NCBI GenBank assembly: GCA_964450355.1
Contig: CAYVDH010000080.1
Coordinates: 1 to 14,915, forward strand
Origin: CAYVDH01 sp964450355
Lineage (GTDB): Bacteria; Bacteroidota; Bacteroidia; NS11-12g; UBA955
Length of the DNA stretch: 14,915 nt
Direction: 5' to 3'
In this document: positions 1 to 7,098 of the stretch, piece after piece
Layout: the number at the start of each line of letters is the position of its first letter
Position numbering within the stretch: position 1 is the stretch's first letter
Program-made: the position numbers and the translations under genes
Notes under the pieces: generated by a model
Databases searched by the model: none
Seen by the model: the letters and a program-made list of their open reading frames with translations, nothing else
What the model was told of the DNA's origin: nothing

Positions 1-566
1 GGTAAAGTGCCTAAATTAATTTCATTTATATCATTAATAAAGTGTTTTTCAATTATTCGAAAATAATCGTTGTCATTTATTATAAATACCCTAAATTCAT
101 AAAGAATTTCTTTTTTTGTATTTATTTCATTTGATTTAATAATTGAGTTAAGTTTATATTCATTATTAGAACTTGTTTTTTTAATATTTGTAATCATATA
201 AGAACTTTCATCAAACAAAGTATCCTTGAAAGAATGTATAATAATTTTGTTATTTAACACTAATGAAGAATCTAAAAAAATTTCAAAATTAGGTTTTATA
301 ATTTCATAAACAGTCTTCTTAAGTGTTTCATATTGAGTTACTACTAACTTATTGTTCAAATAATCAATTTTTTCTTTAAGTATTAAATTTGAGTCAAATT
401 CTAATTCCCTTTTTAGTTTATGATTTTTATCATATATTTTTATCAATGAAATTTTATTATTCACAATTAAAGTGTCATACTTATCCATTAAATTTTTTTT
501 ATTATTTATATCATGAGAACATGAAAAATAAATAAAAGGTAGTATAAAATATATTTTATTTAACAT
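1..566 (-). CDS. Partial lipoprotein, possible immunity or partner of the Rhs-derived gene
   Basis: An open frame runs on the minus strand from an ATG at 566-564 without a stop to the left edge, giving about 188 visible residues; the C-terminus lies outside the window. The N-terminus is a short lipoprotein signal: Lys4, a hydrophobic stretch (residues 5-14) and a lipobox ending Phe-Ser-Cys with Cys16 as the likely lipidated residue. The mature part is rich in Asn, Lys, Ile and Asp and has no domain I recognise. The start lies only 5 bases after the stop of the Rhs-derived gene, so the two are almost certainly co-transcribed. An immunity role is inferred from the usual polymorphic-toxin order (toxin then immunity) and is not shown by sequence. 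GC content is very low: two hand-counted 60-base lines gave 13 and 9 G/C. It could also be an unrelated small lipoprotein. Confidence 0.72.
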   Translation of the reverse strand, partial: MLNKIYFILPFIYFSCSHDINNKKNLMDKYDTLIVNNKISLIKIYDKNHKLKRELEFDSNLILKEKIDYLNNKLVVTQYETLKKTVYEIIKPNFEIFLDSSLVLNNKIIIHSFKDTLFDESSYMITNIKKTSSNNEYKLNSIIKSNEINTKKEILYEFRVFIINDNDYFRIIEKHFINDINEINLGTL

Positions 567-571
567 TTTAA

Positions 572-1786
572 TTATTTATTAGGTCCAACAACTTCATAAA
601 TTGGTCTATTTACATTATTTTTATTATAGTTATTAAAATCATCTTTATTATTAAAAAGTGTATCTTTATATTTTGTTCCCATTTTGTTTAATCTAATTAC
701 ACCTCTTACTTTTCCAGGGTCTTTAACTTCACCAGGATTTTTAGTGTTATAATATTTGTCATTGTCAATAATTTTTTTAGCTAAATCTTTTAATTTTTGG
801 TCATCAAGCTTGGGTATAGGATTTAATGGTTTATTTTTTATTTTACTCATCCAAGAAAAATCATCCCATTCATACTCCAAGTATGAACCGTCATTCGCCA
901 ATTTAGCAACATCATCATTTGAGCCAGGTGCGTTTTTCAAAATAATACCAAAACGAAATTTGGAATTTCCTTTCATCTTTCTTGTATAATCATCAACACC
1001 ATTTGCAAAATCAACAACCTTATCATACCATCTTCTTCTTAGATTTTCATTACCTATTAATGCATAACTAGACTTCTTACTATATTTTACACCATATTTT
1101 CCTTTAGGTAATGAAACTTTTGTATATTCATAAACTTTTTTAAATAAAATTAATGAAATATTACCTTCATTACTAATTTGAATTGCTACAAAATAACCTT
1201 CATCACTCAATTCTTGAGCCCTATTGTAAGCTCTTTTGATATAATTTGGCATTGGATCATCACCCAATAAATCAATAAGATATATTGGAGAATTGTGAAT
1301 TGAAGCATATGGACTTTCCCATTCCTTATAAATTGGGTCTTGATTCCATCTTCTGCCTAATCTACTATCATATTGCCAATATTCTGCTGTATAACTGTTC
1401 CCATCGCCTTCCACATGATTATCTTTTTCCTGCCCATTAAAGCCATATCTATATGCTTTATCAATAATACCAGGAGCTAGTGGCACTGTATAACCTCTAC
1501 CAGGTAATGGTGCTCCAAACGCATAATACATTCCAAAACTTTGATATTCAGATATATAATAACTTTTTACATTATTTACCCCCACCATGGCTTTCCTATC
1601 GCTTACTGTAGCTAATACATTGCCAAGGTAGTTGCTGCGTTCTAACTGTTTTTCGCCTTTGTAAACAATGAAAATGGTGGGTAATGATGGCTTGATAGTT
1701 AATGCCTTGTGTTTAAATACAGGGCTTGGGTTATTGAACTCCCAATTGGTGTTACACCCATTGTTATTGTAATCCTGTATTGCCAT
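572..1786 (-). CDS. Orphan Rhs tip: C-terminal Rhs core plus variable domain
   Basis: A 404-residue protein. Residues about 46-178 match the distal part of a Bacteroidota Rhs/YD-repeat core: the SNYLGNVLATVSDRK segment (51-65), the YRYGFNGQEKDN segment (112-123), Asp-Ser-Arg-Leu-Gly-Arg (140-145), then SPYASIHNSPIY and LLGDDP (158-178), where the conserved core normally ends. Residues 179-404 form a domain of about 226 residues that I do not recognise, in the position occupied by toxins in Rhs proteins. Full Rhs proteins usually exceed 1000 residues and carry a signal peptide. This gene has neither, and residues 1-40 do not look like Rhs. It is therefore an orphan tip cassette, either silent (awaiting recombination with a full Rhs gene) or a truncated remnant with its own start. 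The ATG at 1786 is preceded by an A-rich stretch and by AGGAG some 24 bases upstream, too far to be a good ribosome site. The paired lipoprotein gene supports a toxin/immunity reading. Confidence 0.8.
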   Translation of the reverse strand: MAIQDYNNNGCNTNWEFNNPSPVFKHKALTIKPSLPTIFIVYKGEKQLERSNYLGNVLATVSDRKAMVGVNNVKSYYISEYQSFGMYYAFGAPLPGRGYTVPLAPGIIDKAYRYGFNGQEKDNHVEGDGNSYTAEYWQYDSRLGRRWNQDPIYKEWESPYASIHNSPIYLIDLLGDDPMPNYIKRAYNRAQELSDEGYFVAIQISNEGNISLILFKKVYEYTKVSLPKGKYGVKYSKKSSYALIGNENLRRRWYDKVVDFANGVDDYTRKMKGNSKFRFGIILKNAPGSNDDVAKLANDGSYLEYEWDDFSWMSKIKNKPLNPIPKLDDQKLKDLAKKIIDNDKYYNTKNPGEVKDPGKVRGVIRLNKMGTKYKDTLFNNKDDFNNYNKNNVNRPIYEVVGPNK

Positions 1787-1836
1787 TTTTATTTTTCATG
1801 TTGTATTACTCCTATTGCTTGCATAGTATGCGTTTA

Positions 1837-1844
1837 CAAAAATA
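1837..1844 (-). promoter_or_regulatory. Possible -7 box for the Rhs-derived gene
   Basis: Read on the minus strand, this is TATTTTTG, an exact fit to the Bacteroidota -7 consensus TAnnTTTG. It would start transcription about 45-50 bases before the ATG at 1786. No TTTG was found at the expected -33 spacing, and the region is T-rich, so a chance match is possible. Confidence 0.35.
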
Positions 1845-1879
1845 AAATCAAAGTTAAATCAATGGTGTTATAAAAAAAA

Positions 1880-1919
1880 GAACTTTTTTAAAAACGGTCG
1901 ATATTCTTTAAAAACGGCA
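1880..1919. repeat. Tandem pair of imperfect 20-bp direct repeats
   Basis: Positions 1880-1899 and 1900-1919 align at 15 of 20 bases by eye and share an exact 11-base core, TTTAAAAACGG (1887-1897 and 1907-1917). The core repeats every 20 bases, about two helical turns. The pair lies roughly 100 bases upstream of the Rhs-derived start and could be an operator or simply low-complexity DNA. Confidence 0.5.
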
Positions 1920-2005
1920 AGGACATTTTTGGATTTTTAGATTTAGGTATTTTTGAATTTAATTTTGTGATTGATTATAAAATGGGTGAAATAATCTAAA
2001 TAAAT

Positions 2006-2172
2006 GAATTGTTAAATTGTTGATTGTTATGGGTTAATTGTTGAATAGTTACATTCTTGAATGGTTATATTGTTGAATAGTTAAATGGTTATTGGTTTTA
2101 CGTTCTAACTTCTTATTTCTAACTTCTAACTTCTACCTTATTACTTCTGCGTTCTAAATTCTTAATTCTTCG
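2006..2172. repeat. Composite heptamer repeat, copy A
   Basis: Two blocks of 7-8 base units. Positions 2006-2092 repeat GTTGAAT/GTTAATT/GTTATGG-like words. Positions about 2103-2172 repeat TTCTAAC/TTCTTAT/TTCTACC-like heptamers. The junction reads TTATTGGTTTTACGTTC. Reverse-complemented, the block order and junction match copy B at 5060-5230, so the copies are inverted relative to each other. It lies downstream of the YcbB-like transpeptidase gene. Confidence 0.75.
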
Positions 2173-2446
2173 TTTAAATATCTGCAATCCTTTTCATAAA
2201 GTCCTTGAACGGGACATCTCGAGTGAATTTGATAATTAGTGATTTTTTAATGATTTCGATTCTTGAAAATTGGATTAAATTTAAAACCTTACATTTAAAG
2301 CAAACCTTACTAGATAAAATTCAAAAATCAGAAAATCCCAAAATTCAAAAATTAAATCAGTACCTTCACTTCGACCCTTCGTTCTGGATGACATCTGATT
2401 TATATTCAATGTCAATTTTGTTAAGATTTAAATTCTTTAAATTACC

Positions 2447-4243
2447 TTAAAACTTGTCCATCGCTTCTACAATCAATCTGTTTTTGTCGTAAACATCAAA
2501 CACAAATCTTGGATTGCCAAATTCATCAAAAACGATGGTTTTATAGTCAAAAAATACAGTCATCTTGTTTTCCAATTTAATGGGGTAAGTGCCTTTTACT
2601 ACTTTTTTGTAACTTGTAGTGTCTTCTCTCCATTTTCTGGCCTTTGCTGTATCAAGTGGAGCTAAACCCATTTTAATTCTCACATCATCGTAGGTTGTTT
2701 TTGTGTTTTGCTGTAATACAAATCCTGTTAAATCTATAGGACTGCTAACTCGTACACATCCATGACTCACAGCTCGGTTGCTGAGTTTGAATTTCGATTT
2801 TAATGGAGTGTCGTGAAGATATACATCAAATGGATTTTTAAAAGTAAACTTAATTTTACCTAATGAATTGTCATCTCCAGCGTTTTGTCTAATGGTGTAT
2901 GGGATATTCCCAGGTGAATATTTTTTCCAGTCGATTGAATATGGGTCAACCACATTGCCTTTCATTAAAACTTGATAGCCATTGCGAATTAAATACCCTG
3001 GATTTGCAACTATTCTGCTGAACATTTCACGGCCTACAATACTAGCAGGAACAGTCCATGTAGGATTTAAAACCACATAGTCGATGTTAGAATATACTTG
3101 TGGTGTTTCGTTGTTTTGAGGTTTGTCTAAATACTTTTTGGTTTCGAGGTATTTTTTTGATTTTAAATCGTAATGTCTCTCTTTCCCTTTACCTATACAT
3201 ACAATCATGGATTTTACAGAGTCATTGTAAACTGTATAAAGCATAAATTCTGGCAAATTAACCATCACATATGGCTTAGTAGGTTCTGTAGCAAACCATC
3301 TAATACGCTCAAGGTTTGCCCTTATTTCATTGATTTTATCGTTGCTTGATGTATTTAAAACTTTTAAAGTTGTTTTTCCAATGATGCCATCGTTGGTTAG
3401 GTTCGCTTGTTCTTGTATTTTAATGATGTATTTAGCAATTTTTTTACTGTAAATGGTTGTTGTTTCGTTGAGTAAACTATCGGGGGCAATACCAAGTTCA
3501 ACCAGTCTTCGGACTACCAGAGGAGCAATGTTTGTAGTGTCGCCAGGCTTTATTTTTCTTATACCAATGGTGTCAATAATGGTTTCACTTCCCTTGGTTT
3601 TGCGGTATTCAATGGCTAATAATTTTTTAAGGTTCCAATAATCTTTGTGAGAGGAGTGGTAATTTAACAGGGTAGAAATTCCTTTTTCGGGGTCTAAAAC
3701 TTTCATTAAGTTAAAGTCGGGATGGCAGGGGTAAGGAAGGGTGTATTTAGAGCCAAGTACTTGTTTTGGGTTGGTTCTTCCCAATACTTTGTCGTGCCAT
3801 AAAGACAATAAGGCATCGCTGACATAGACATCAAACAAGGCTAAAAATTGATGTATGCTATCGTTGTTGTTCGAAGAGATTTTTTTTATTAAAGATTGAA
3901 TGGAGTTTTTGTGATAATGCTCGGGTCTTAATCCTTCGTAAAGGGCACTGTCTAATAGATTATAGAGAGGTTTGAGACTGTTTTCGTCTTTGTAAATTTC
4001 AAGCCAAATTGGAGCAAATCCTCTGTTTTGATAATGCGCCATCAATGTGTCGTAGTAGTGTTTATAGGAGCTGTCTTTTGCTAGAGTATTAAGGTAGTTT
4101 TGGACACATGACTTTAGGCTTTCTTCATCAATTTCTCTTTCATTTCCTTGAATTTTCACCTTGGTTTTATTACGACAAGCATTGAAATGCAACATTGCTA
4201 TGGTGCATAGAAATGTCAGTAATAAGGGGCCTTTTAGCTTCAT
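2447..4243 (-). CDS. YcbB/LdtD-like L,D-transpeptidase lipoprotein
   Basis: A 598-residue murein L,D-transpeptidase. These enzymes use a catalytic cysteine to form 3-3 cross-links between meso-diaminopimelate residues of peptidoglycan, or to attach partners to it. Domains in order: a lipoprotein signal with lipobox Phe-Asn-Ala-Cys (Cys23); an LdtD-type N-terminal scaffold region (about 45-220); a peptidoglycan-binding-1-like helical domain (about 230-320); and a YkuD catalytic domain (about 325-550). The catalytic signature is intact: YLHDTP with His477, then RAVSHGCVRV with His494 and Cys496. Length and layout match the family. The lipobox implies anchoring in the periplasm-facing envelope, unlike the E. 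coli enzyme. The residues after Cys23 are basic, not the acidic surface-export signal of some Bacteroidota lipoproteins. Its ATG overlaps the stop of the upstream YkuD_2 gene by 4 bases (ATGA), implying translational coupling. Confidence 0.93.
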   Translation of the reverse strand: MKLKGPLLLTFLCTIAMLHFNACRNKTKVKIQGNEREIDEESLKSCVQNYLNTLAKDSSYKHYYDTLMAHYQNRGFAPIWLEIYKDENSLKPLYNLLDSALYEGLRPEHYHKNSIQSLIKKISSNNNDSIHQFLALFDVYVSDALLSLWHDKVLGRTNPKQVLGSKYTLPYPCHPDFNLMKVLDPEKGISTLLNYHSSHKDYWNLKKLLAIEYRKTKGSETIIDTIGIRKIKPGDTTNIAPLVVRRLVELGIAPDSLLNETTTIYSKKIAKYIIKIQEQANLTNDGIIGKTTLKVLNTSSNDKINEIRANLERIRWFATEPTKPYVMVNLPEFMLYTVYNDSVKSMIVCIGKGKERHYDLKSKKYLETKKYLDKPQNNETPQVYSNIDYVVLNPTWTVPASIVGREMFSRIVANPGYLIRNGYQVLMKGNVVDPYSIDWKKYSPGNIPYTIRQNAGDDNSLGKIKFTFKNPFDVYLHDTPLKSKFKLSNRAVSHGCVRVSSPIDLTGFVLQQNTKTTYDDVRIKMGLAPLDTAKARKWREDTTSYKKVVKGTYPIKLENKMTVFFDYKTIVFDEFGNPRFVFDVYDKNRLIVEAMDKF

Positions 4244-5007
4244 TTTTTATTGATTTGTTTTAGTACAGTCGAGTACTTTTGGTAGGATTTGTTGTTGCTG
4301 TAAATGTACAAAAGACATCCATTTTTAATGGTGTTGGATAGGGGAGAAATGATGTCTTGTCTGACAGCGGGGCAACCCAAGCTTCTTCCCAATCTTTCGT
4401 TTTCTAAAATGAATTTTTTACTGACGTAATTCGCTCCATGAATCACTATGCCACGGTCGAATGCTTTGCCATTGAATTTGCTCTCAAGCCCATACAATTT
4501 AAGGGATAATTGATTTAATCCATCATAAGTGTCACCACAAAAATAAAACCCTAAACTGGATTGAAAGGATTCTTCGAGGTTAGAGAATTTAGAAGGGAAT
4601 TCTTCGCCAGAATTTTTGCCATGGGCAACCAGTTCGTGGTAGAGTATTTTATTTTGTTTAAGGTCAATTACCCATAGTCTTTCCTTGTTAGAGGATAAAG
4701 TAAAATCAATGAGAGCAAGAGTATCGTGTACAAGGTTGGTGCATATTTTTTGAAAATACATTAATCCTTTATATGCTTGGGCAAAGCCTTGTTTATTGGG
4801 TTTGATATCTTCGGTAAACAATAATTGATACAAAGAATCTATGTGATTGGGCCTATTTTTTTTTCTATCAATATTTAGCGAAGTAGAATCAACAAGACAA
4901 GAGTCATTTTTTTTGTATTTAATGATCCGTGGCTTAGTATCAGTTTTATAAGTAAAACCAAGTAAGATAGTCAATGATAAAACGATATAAAAGATTGCTT
5001 TTTTCAA
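4240..5007 (-). CDS. YkuD_2-family murein L,D-transpeptidase-like protein
   Basis: A 255-residue protein of the murein L,D-transpeptidase catalytic-domain family I know as YkuD_2. The core (about 90-245) starts at ALIDFTLSSNKERLWVIDL and carries GIVIHGANYV with His190, then GRSLGCPAVR with Cys212 as the likely nucleophile. This GRSxGCPAV signature distinguishes it from classical YkuD enzymes. Residues 1-18 are a signal peptide or membrane anchor (two Lys then a hydrophobic run); no lipobox cysteine follows. The start codon is TTG at 5007-5005: no in-frame ATG lies close upstream, the next internal Met falls far inside, and the TTG start restores a normal signal sequence. It is the first gene of a two-gene operon with the YcbB-like enzyme. 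The biochemical role of YkuD_2 proteins is poorly established; transpeptidase or carboxypeptidase activity is inferred. Confidence 0.88.
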   Translation of the reverse strand: MKKAIFYIVLSLTILLGFTYKTDTKPRIIKYKKNDSCLVDSTSLNIDRKKNRPNHIDSLYQLLFTEDIKPNKQGFAQAYKGLMYFQKICTNLVHDTLALIDFTLSSNKERLWVIDLKQNKILYHELVAHGKNSGEEFPSKFSNLEESFQSSLGFYFCGDTYDGLNQLSLKLYGLESKFNGKAFDRGIVIHGANYVSKKFILENERLGRSLGCPAVRQDIISPLSNTIKNGCLLYIYSNNKSYQKYSTVLKQINKK

Positions 5008-5017
5008 AAAAAGGAAG

Positions 5018-5025
5018 CAAATATA
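5018..5025 (-). promoter_or_regulatory. -7 box for the L,D-transpeptidase operon
   Basis: Reads TATATTTG on the minus strand, an exact TAnnTTTG match. It sits 10 bases before the TTG start at 5007, implying a leader of only a few bases. No good -33 TTTG is visible at 19-21 bases. Confidence 0.45.
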
Positions 5026-5059
5026 GTTAAAAATTGCAACGAATAAGCATAAATGTTTA

Positions 5060-5230
5060 AGAAGTTAGAAGGCAGAAGTCAGAAGTTAGAAGGCAGAAGT
5101 CAGAAGGTAGAACGCAGAAGTATAAAGTCAGAAGTTAGAAGTCAGAAGTAAAAACGTAGAACCAATAAACTTTCAACAATTAACAATTAACCATTAACCA
5201 TTAACAATTCAACAATTCAACCATACAACC
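5060..5230. repeat. Composite heptamer repeat, copy B
   Basis: Positions 5060-5163 are about fifteen degenerate heptamers of the form AGAAGNN (AGAAGTT, AGAAGGC, AGAAGTC and variants). Positions 5171-5230 repeat AATTAAC/CATTAAC/AATTCAAC words of 7-8 bases. The junction AACGTAGAACCAATAA is near-complementary to that of copy A. It fills the gap between the umuC stop and the L,D-transpeptidase promoter. With copy A it brackets the 2.6-kb transpeptidase operon in inverted orientation. Confidence 0.8.
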
Positions 5231-5232
5231 GA

Positions 5233-6495
5233 TTATCCTTTCACTTCCAATATATCTTCCCAGCGGGTGGTGTAGTTTGGCGATAATTTTTCTTGGCGCA
5301 GTTTCCATCTTTTTTCGTAACCCTGAGAGGCTAATTTAATGGAGTCTTTTCCATATCGGTTGTTTACTTTGTCTAAAGCAGCTAAGGCAAGTTTGTGTTT
5401 GTTTCGGTCCACTTGGTCGAACAGGGAGGCTTGTACGTTGTTTTCGGGCACAATGCCACTGATGATAACCCCTGCTTTTTTGTAATGGATTCCTTGTTTA
5501 AATATTCGACTGAGTCCGTGTAGCGCCATGCTGACAATTTCCATGCTGCTATTGGTTGCCACAGGGAGTTGTAATGAGATGCTTTTGGCGTATTGTGGGA
5601 GGTCTTGTCTGTGTGGGTTTGAGTGGATAAATACCAGCAGAGTATTGGCGCAACTACTTTGTTTTCGGAGTTTTTCTGCCACTCTCATGGCATAATTAGA
5701 TACAGCTTCGGCTACTTGTTGGTAGTCGGTTTGCATATCTCCGAACGATCTTGAAACGCAGATGTTTTGTTTGGCGGGAGGAATTTGTTCGAGTTCGATA
5801 CAGGGTTCGCCTCTTAGTTCCTTGAGGGTTCGCAAGCCCATAACGGTCATGTTTTTTTTAATCCATTCGGGACTGGCATTGGCAAAGTCCAAAGCTGTGC
5901 GTATGTTGTATTGAGCTAAAAATTTGCTGTACTGTCTGCCAATTCCCCATACATCTTCCATAGGTAATTGAGCTAAGGCGCTGATTCGGTCGTCATCGTT
6001 ATGAATGACGTACACTCCTGGATTTTTACTGTTTTTTTTGCCTAACTTATTGGCAACTTTTGCTAGGGTTTTAGTGGGGGCAATGCCTACACTCACAGGG
6101 ATTCCAGTGTTTCTTTGTACTGTTTTTTTTATTTTCAGGGCATAGTCATTGAGATTAAATTCCTGAAAACCATGTAAACCTAAGAAAGCTTCGTCTATGG
6201 AGTAGATTTCAATATCAGGGGTGAAGTCGGCCAGAGTGTTCATTACTCGTTGGCTCATGTCGCCATACAATGCGTAATTAGACGAAAATATTTCAACGTG
6301 GTGTTGCTTTAAAAAATCTTTCATTTTAAAAGCGGGGGCACCCATAGGGATTCCAATGGCTTTAGCTTCATTGCTTCTGGCAATGACACAACCATCGTTG
6401 TTTGATAAGACAACAACAGGTACGCCATTTAGCGAAGGGTTAAATACTCTTTCGCACGAGGCATAAAAATTGTTACAATCTACCAAAGCGTACAT
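5233..6495 (-). CDS. umuC: DNA polymerase V catalytic subunit UmuC (Y family)
   Basis: A 420-residue error-prone translesion DNA polymerase, close to the 422 residues of E. coli UmuC. The palm begins at the start Met with YALVDCNNFYASCERVF (Asp6, metal ligand). The second catalytic pair is in YSIDEAF (Asp101 and Glu102, the same numbering as E. coli UmuC). The NDGCVIARSNEAKAIGIPMG segment (33-52) is the expected fingers signature. A helix-hairpin-helix/thumb segment (about 180-235, WGIGRQYSKFL) and the C-terminal little-finger domain follow, ending with the UmuC-type tail (EKRWKLRQEKLSPNYTTRW). It acts with UmuD' in the cytoplasm in DNA-damage tolerance. Its usual partner umuD is on the same strand but about 600 bp away, separated by an oppositely oriented acetyltransferase gene, so the two need separate promoters. 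I found no exact TAnnTTTG box before umuC. Confidence 0.96.
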   Translation of the reverse strand: MYALVDCNNFYASCERVFNPSLNGVPVVVLSNNDGCVIARSNEAKAIGIPMGAPAFKMKDFLKQHHVEIFSSNYALYGDMSQRVMNTLADFTPDIEIYSIDEAFLGLHGFQEFNLNDYALKIKKTVQRNTGIPVSVGIAPTKTLAKVANKLGKKNSKNPGVYVIHNDDDRISALAQLPMEDVWGIGRQYSKFLAQYNIRTALDFANASPEWIKKNMTVMGLRTLKELRGEPCIELEQIPPAKQNICVSRSFGDMQTDYQQVAEAVSNYAMRVAEKLRKQSSCANTLLVFIHSNPHRQDLPQYAKSISLQLPVATNSSMEIVSMALHGLSRIFKQGIHYKKAGVIISGIVPENNVQASLFDQVDRNKHKLALAALDKVNNRYGKDSIKLASQGYEKRWKLRQEKLSPNYTTRWEDILEVKG

Positions 6496-6599
6496 GATTG
6501 AGGTTTGTCTTAGGTTAAAAAAAGGGTTTGCAAATTACAACATTATTCTTTTGTTTTTAGGATAAATAATGCCTTATTTGTAATTTATTTTTATAATCA

Positions 6600-7097
6600 A
6601 TGGATTACAAATTAAGGCCTTGGAGAATGAGTGATTTAGATGATTTGGTCACCTTTGCAAACAATGTAGATATTGCAAGGTTCATGACCGATGGATTTCC
6701 ACATCCATACACGCCAGAAAAGGGAATTGCTTTTATCGAATTTGCCAATAAAGACAATCCTGTTCATGTTTTTGCGATAGAAGTGGATGGGAAAGCAGTG
6801 GGTGGTATAGGCATTCATCCACAGCAAGATATACAAAGAAAAAATGCTGAATTGGGTTATTGGTTAGCACAGCCATATTGGAATAAAGGAATTATGACCA
6901 AAGCGGTAGTTGAAATGCTTGAATTTGGATTTTCTCAATTTGATATTGACAGGATTTTTGCCCGACCATTTGGGCACAATGTCGCATCACAGAAAGTGTT
7001 GGAAAAGGCTGGATTTCAAATGGAGGCTTTGCTTAAAGGAACATTGATAAAAAACGGAGAGAAAGTAGATGAATTGATTTACGCTGTAAGAAAATAA
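6600..7097 (+). CDS. RimJ/RimL-like GNAT N-acetyltransferase
   Basis: A 165-residue single-domain GNAT protein of the Acetyltransf_3 type, which transfers acetyl from acetyl-CoA to an amine. It starts with the family's LRPWRMSDLDDLVTFANN. Strands beta-4/beta-5 are visible as GKAVGGIGIHP and AELGYWLAQPYWNKGIMTKAV, the latter holding the acetyl-CoA-binding loop (WNKGIMTKA). The C-terminal NVASQKVLEKAGFQMEALLKG helix-strand is typical. The substrate cannot be told from sequence: ribosomal-protein N-termini, small amines and antibiotics are all known for the family. It is transcribed divergently from umuC (104-base gap) and converges on umuD, with one base between the two stop codons and no room for an independent terminator. 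Its position inside the umuDC locus is unusual; a functional link to DNA damage is not shown. Confidence 0.9.
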   Translation: MDYKLRPWRMSDLDDLVTFANNVDIARFMTDGFPHPYTPEKGIAFIEFANKDNPVHVFAIEVDGKAVGGIGIHPQQDIQRKNAELGYWLAQPYWNKGIMTKAVVEMLEFGFSQFDIDRIFARPFGHNVASQKVLEKAGFQMEALLKGTLIKNGEKVDELIYAVRK

Positions 7098-7098
7098 G

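Larger units (their letters stand above)
1787..2446. other. 660-bp gene-free stretch with low-complexity repeats
   Basis: No convincing gene lies here. Reading from low to high coordinates it holds: a possible promoter box for the Rhs-derived gene; a tandem pair of 20-base repeats (1880-1919); an AT-rich stretch at about 1924-1975 rich in GATTTTT and GAATTT words; a composite 7-8 bp repeat (2006-2172); and a second AT-rich stretch at about 2315-2355 with the same words in inverted orientation. Positions 2362-2395 contain a CTTCACTTCGAC/GGATGACAT pattern like dispersed intergenic elements I associate with Bacteroidota genomes; that comparison is from memory and weak. Confidence 0.6.

Noticed and set aside
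2205..2450. A plus-strand open frame of 81 codons
   Set aside because: It lies in repeat-rich intergenic DNA, has low-complexity composition with no domain, and overlaps the end of the L,D-transpeptidase gene.
5060..5230. CRISPR-like array
   Set aside because: Units are 7-8 bases, degenerate and contiguous; there are no 20-40 base repeats with unique spacers and no cas genes.
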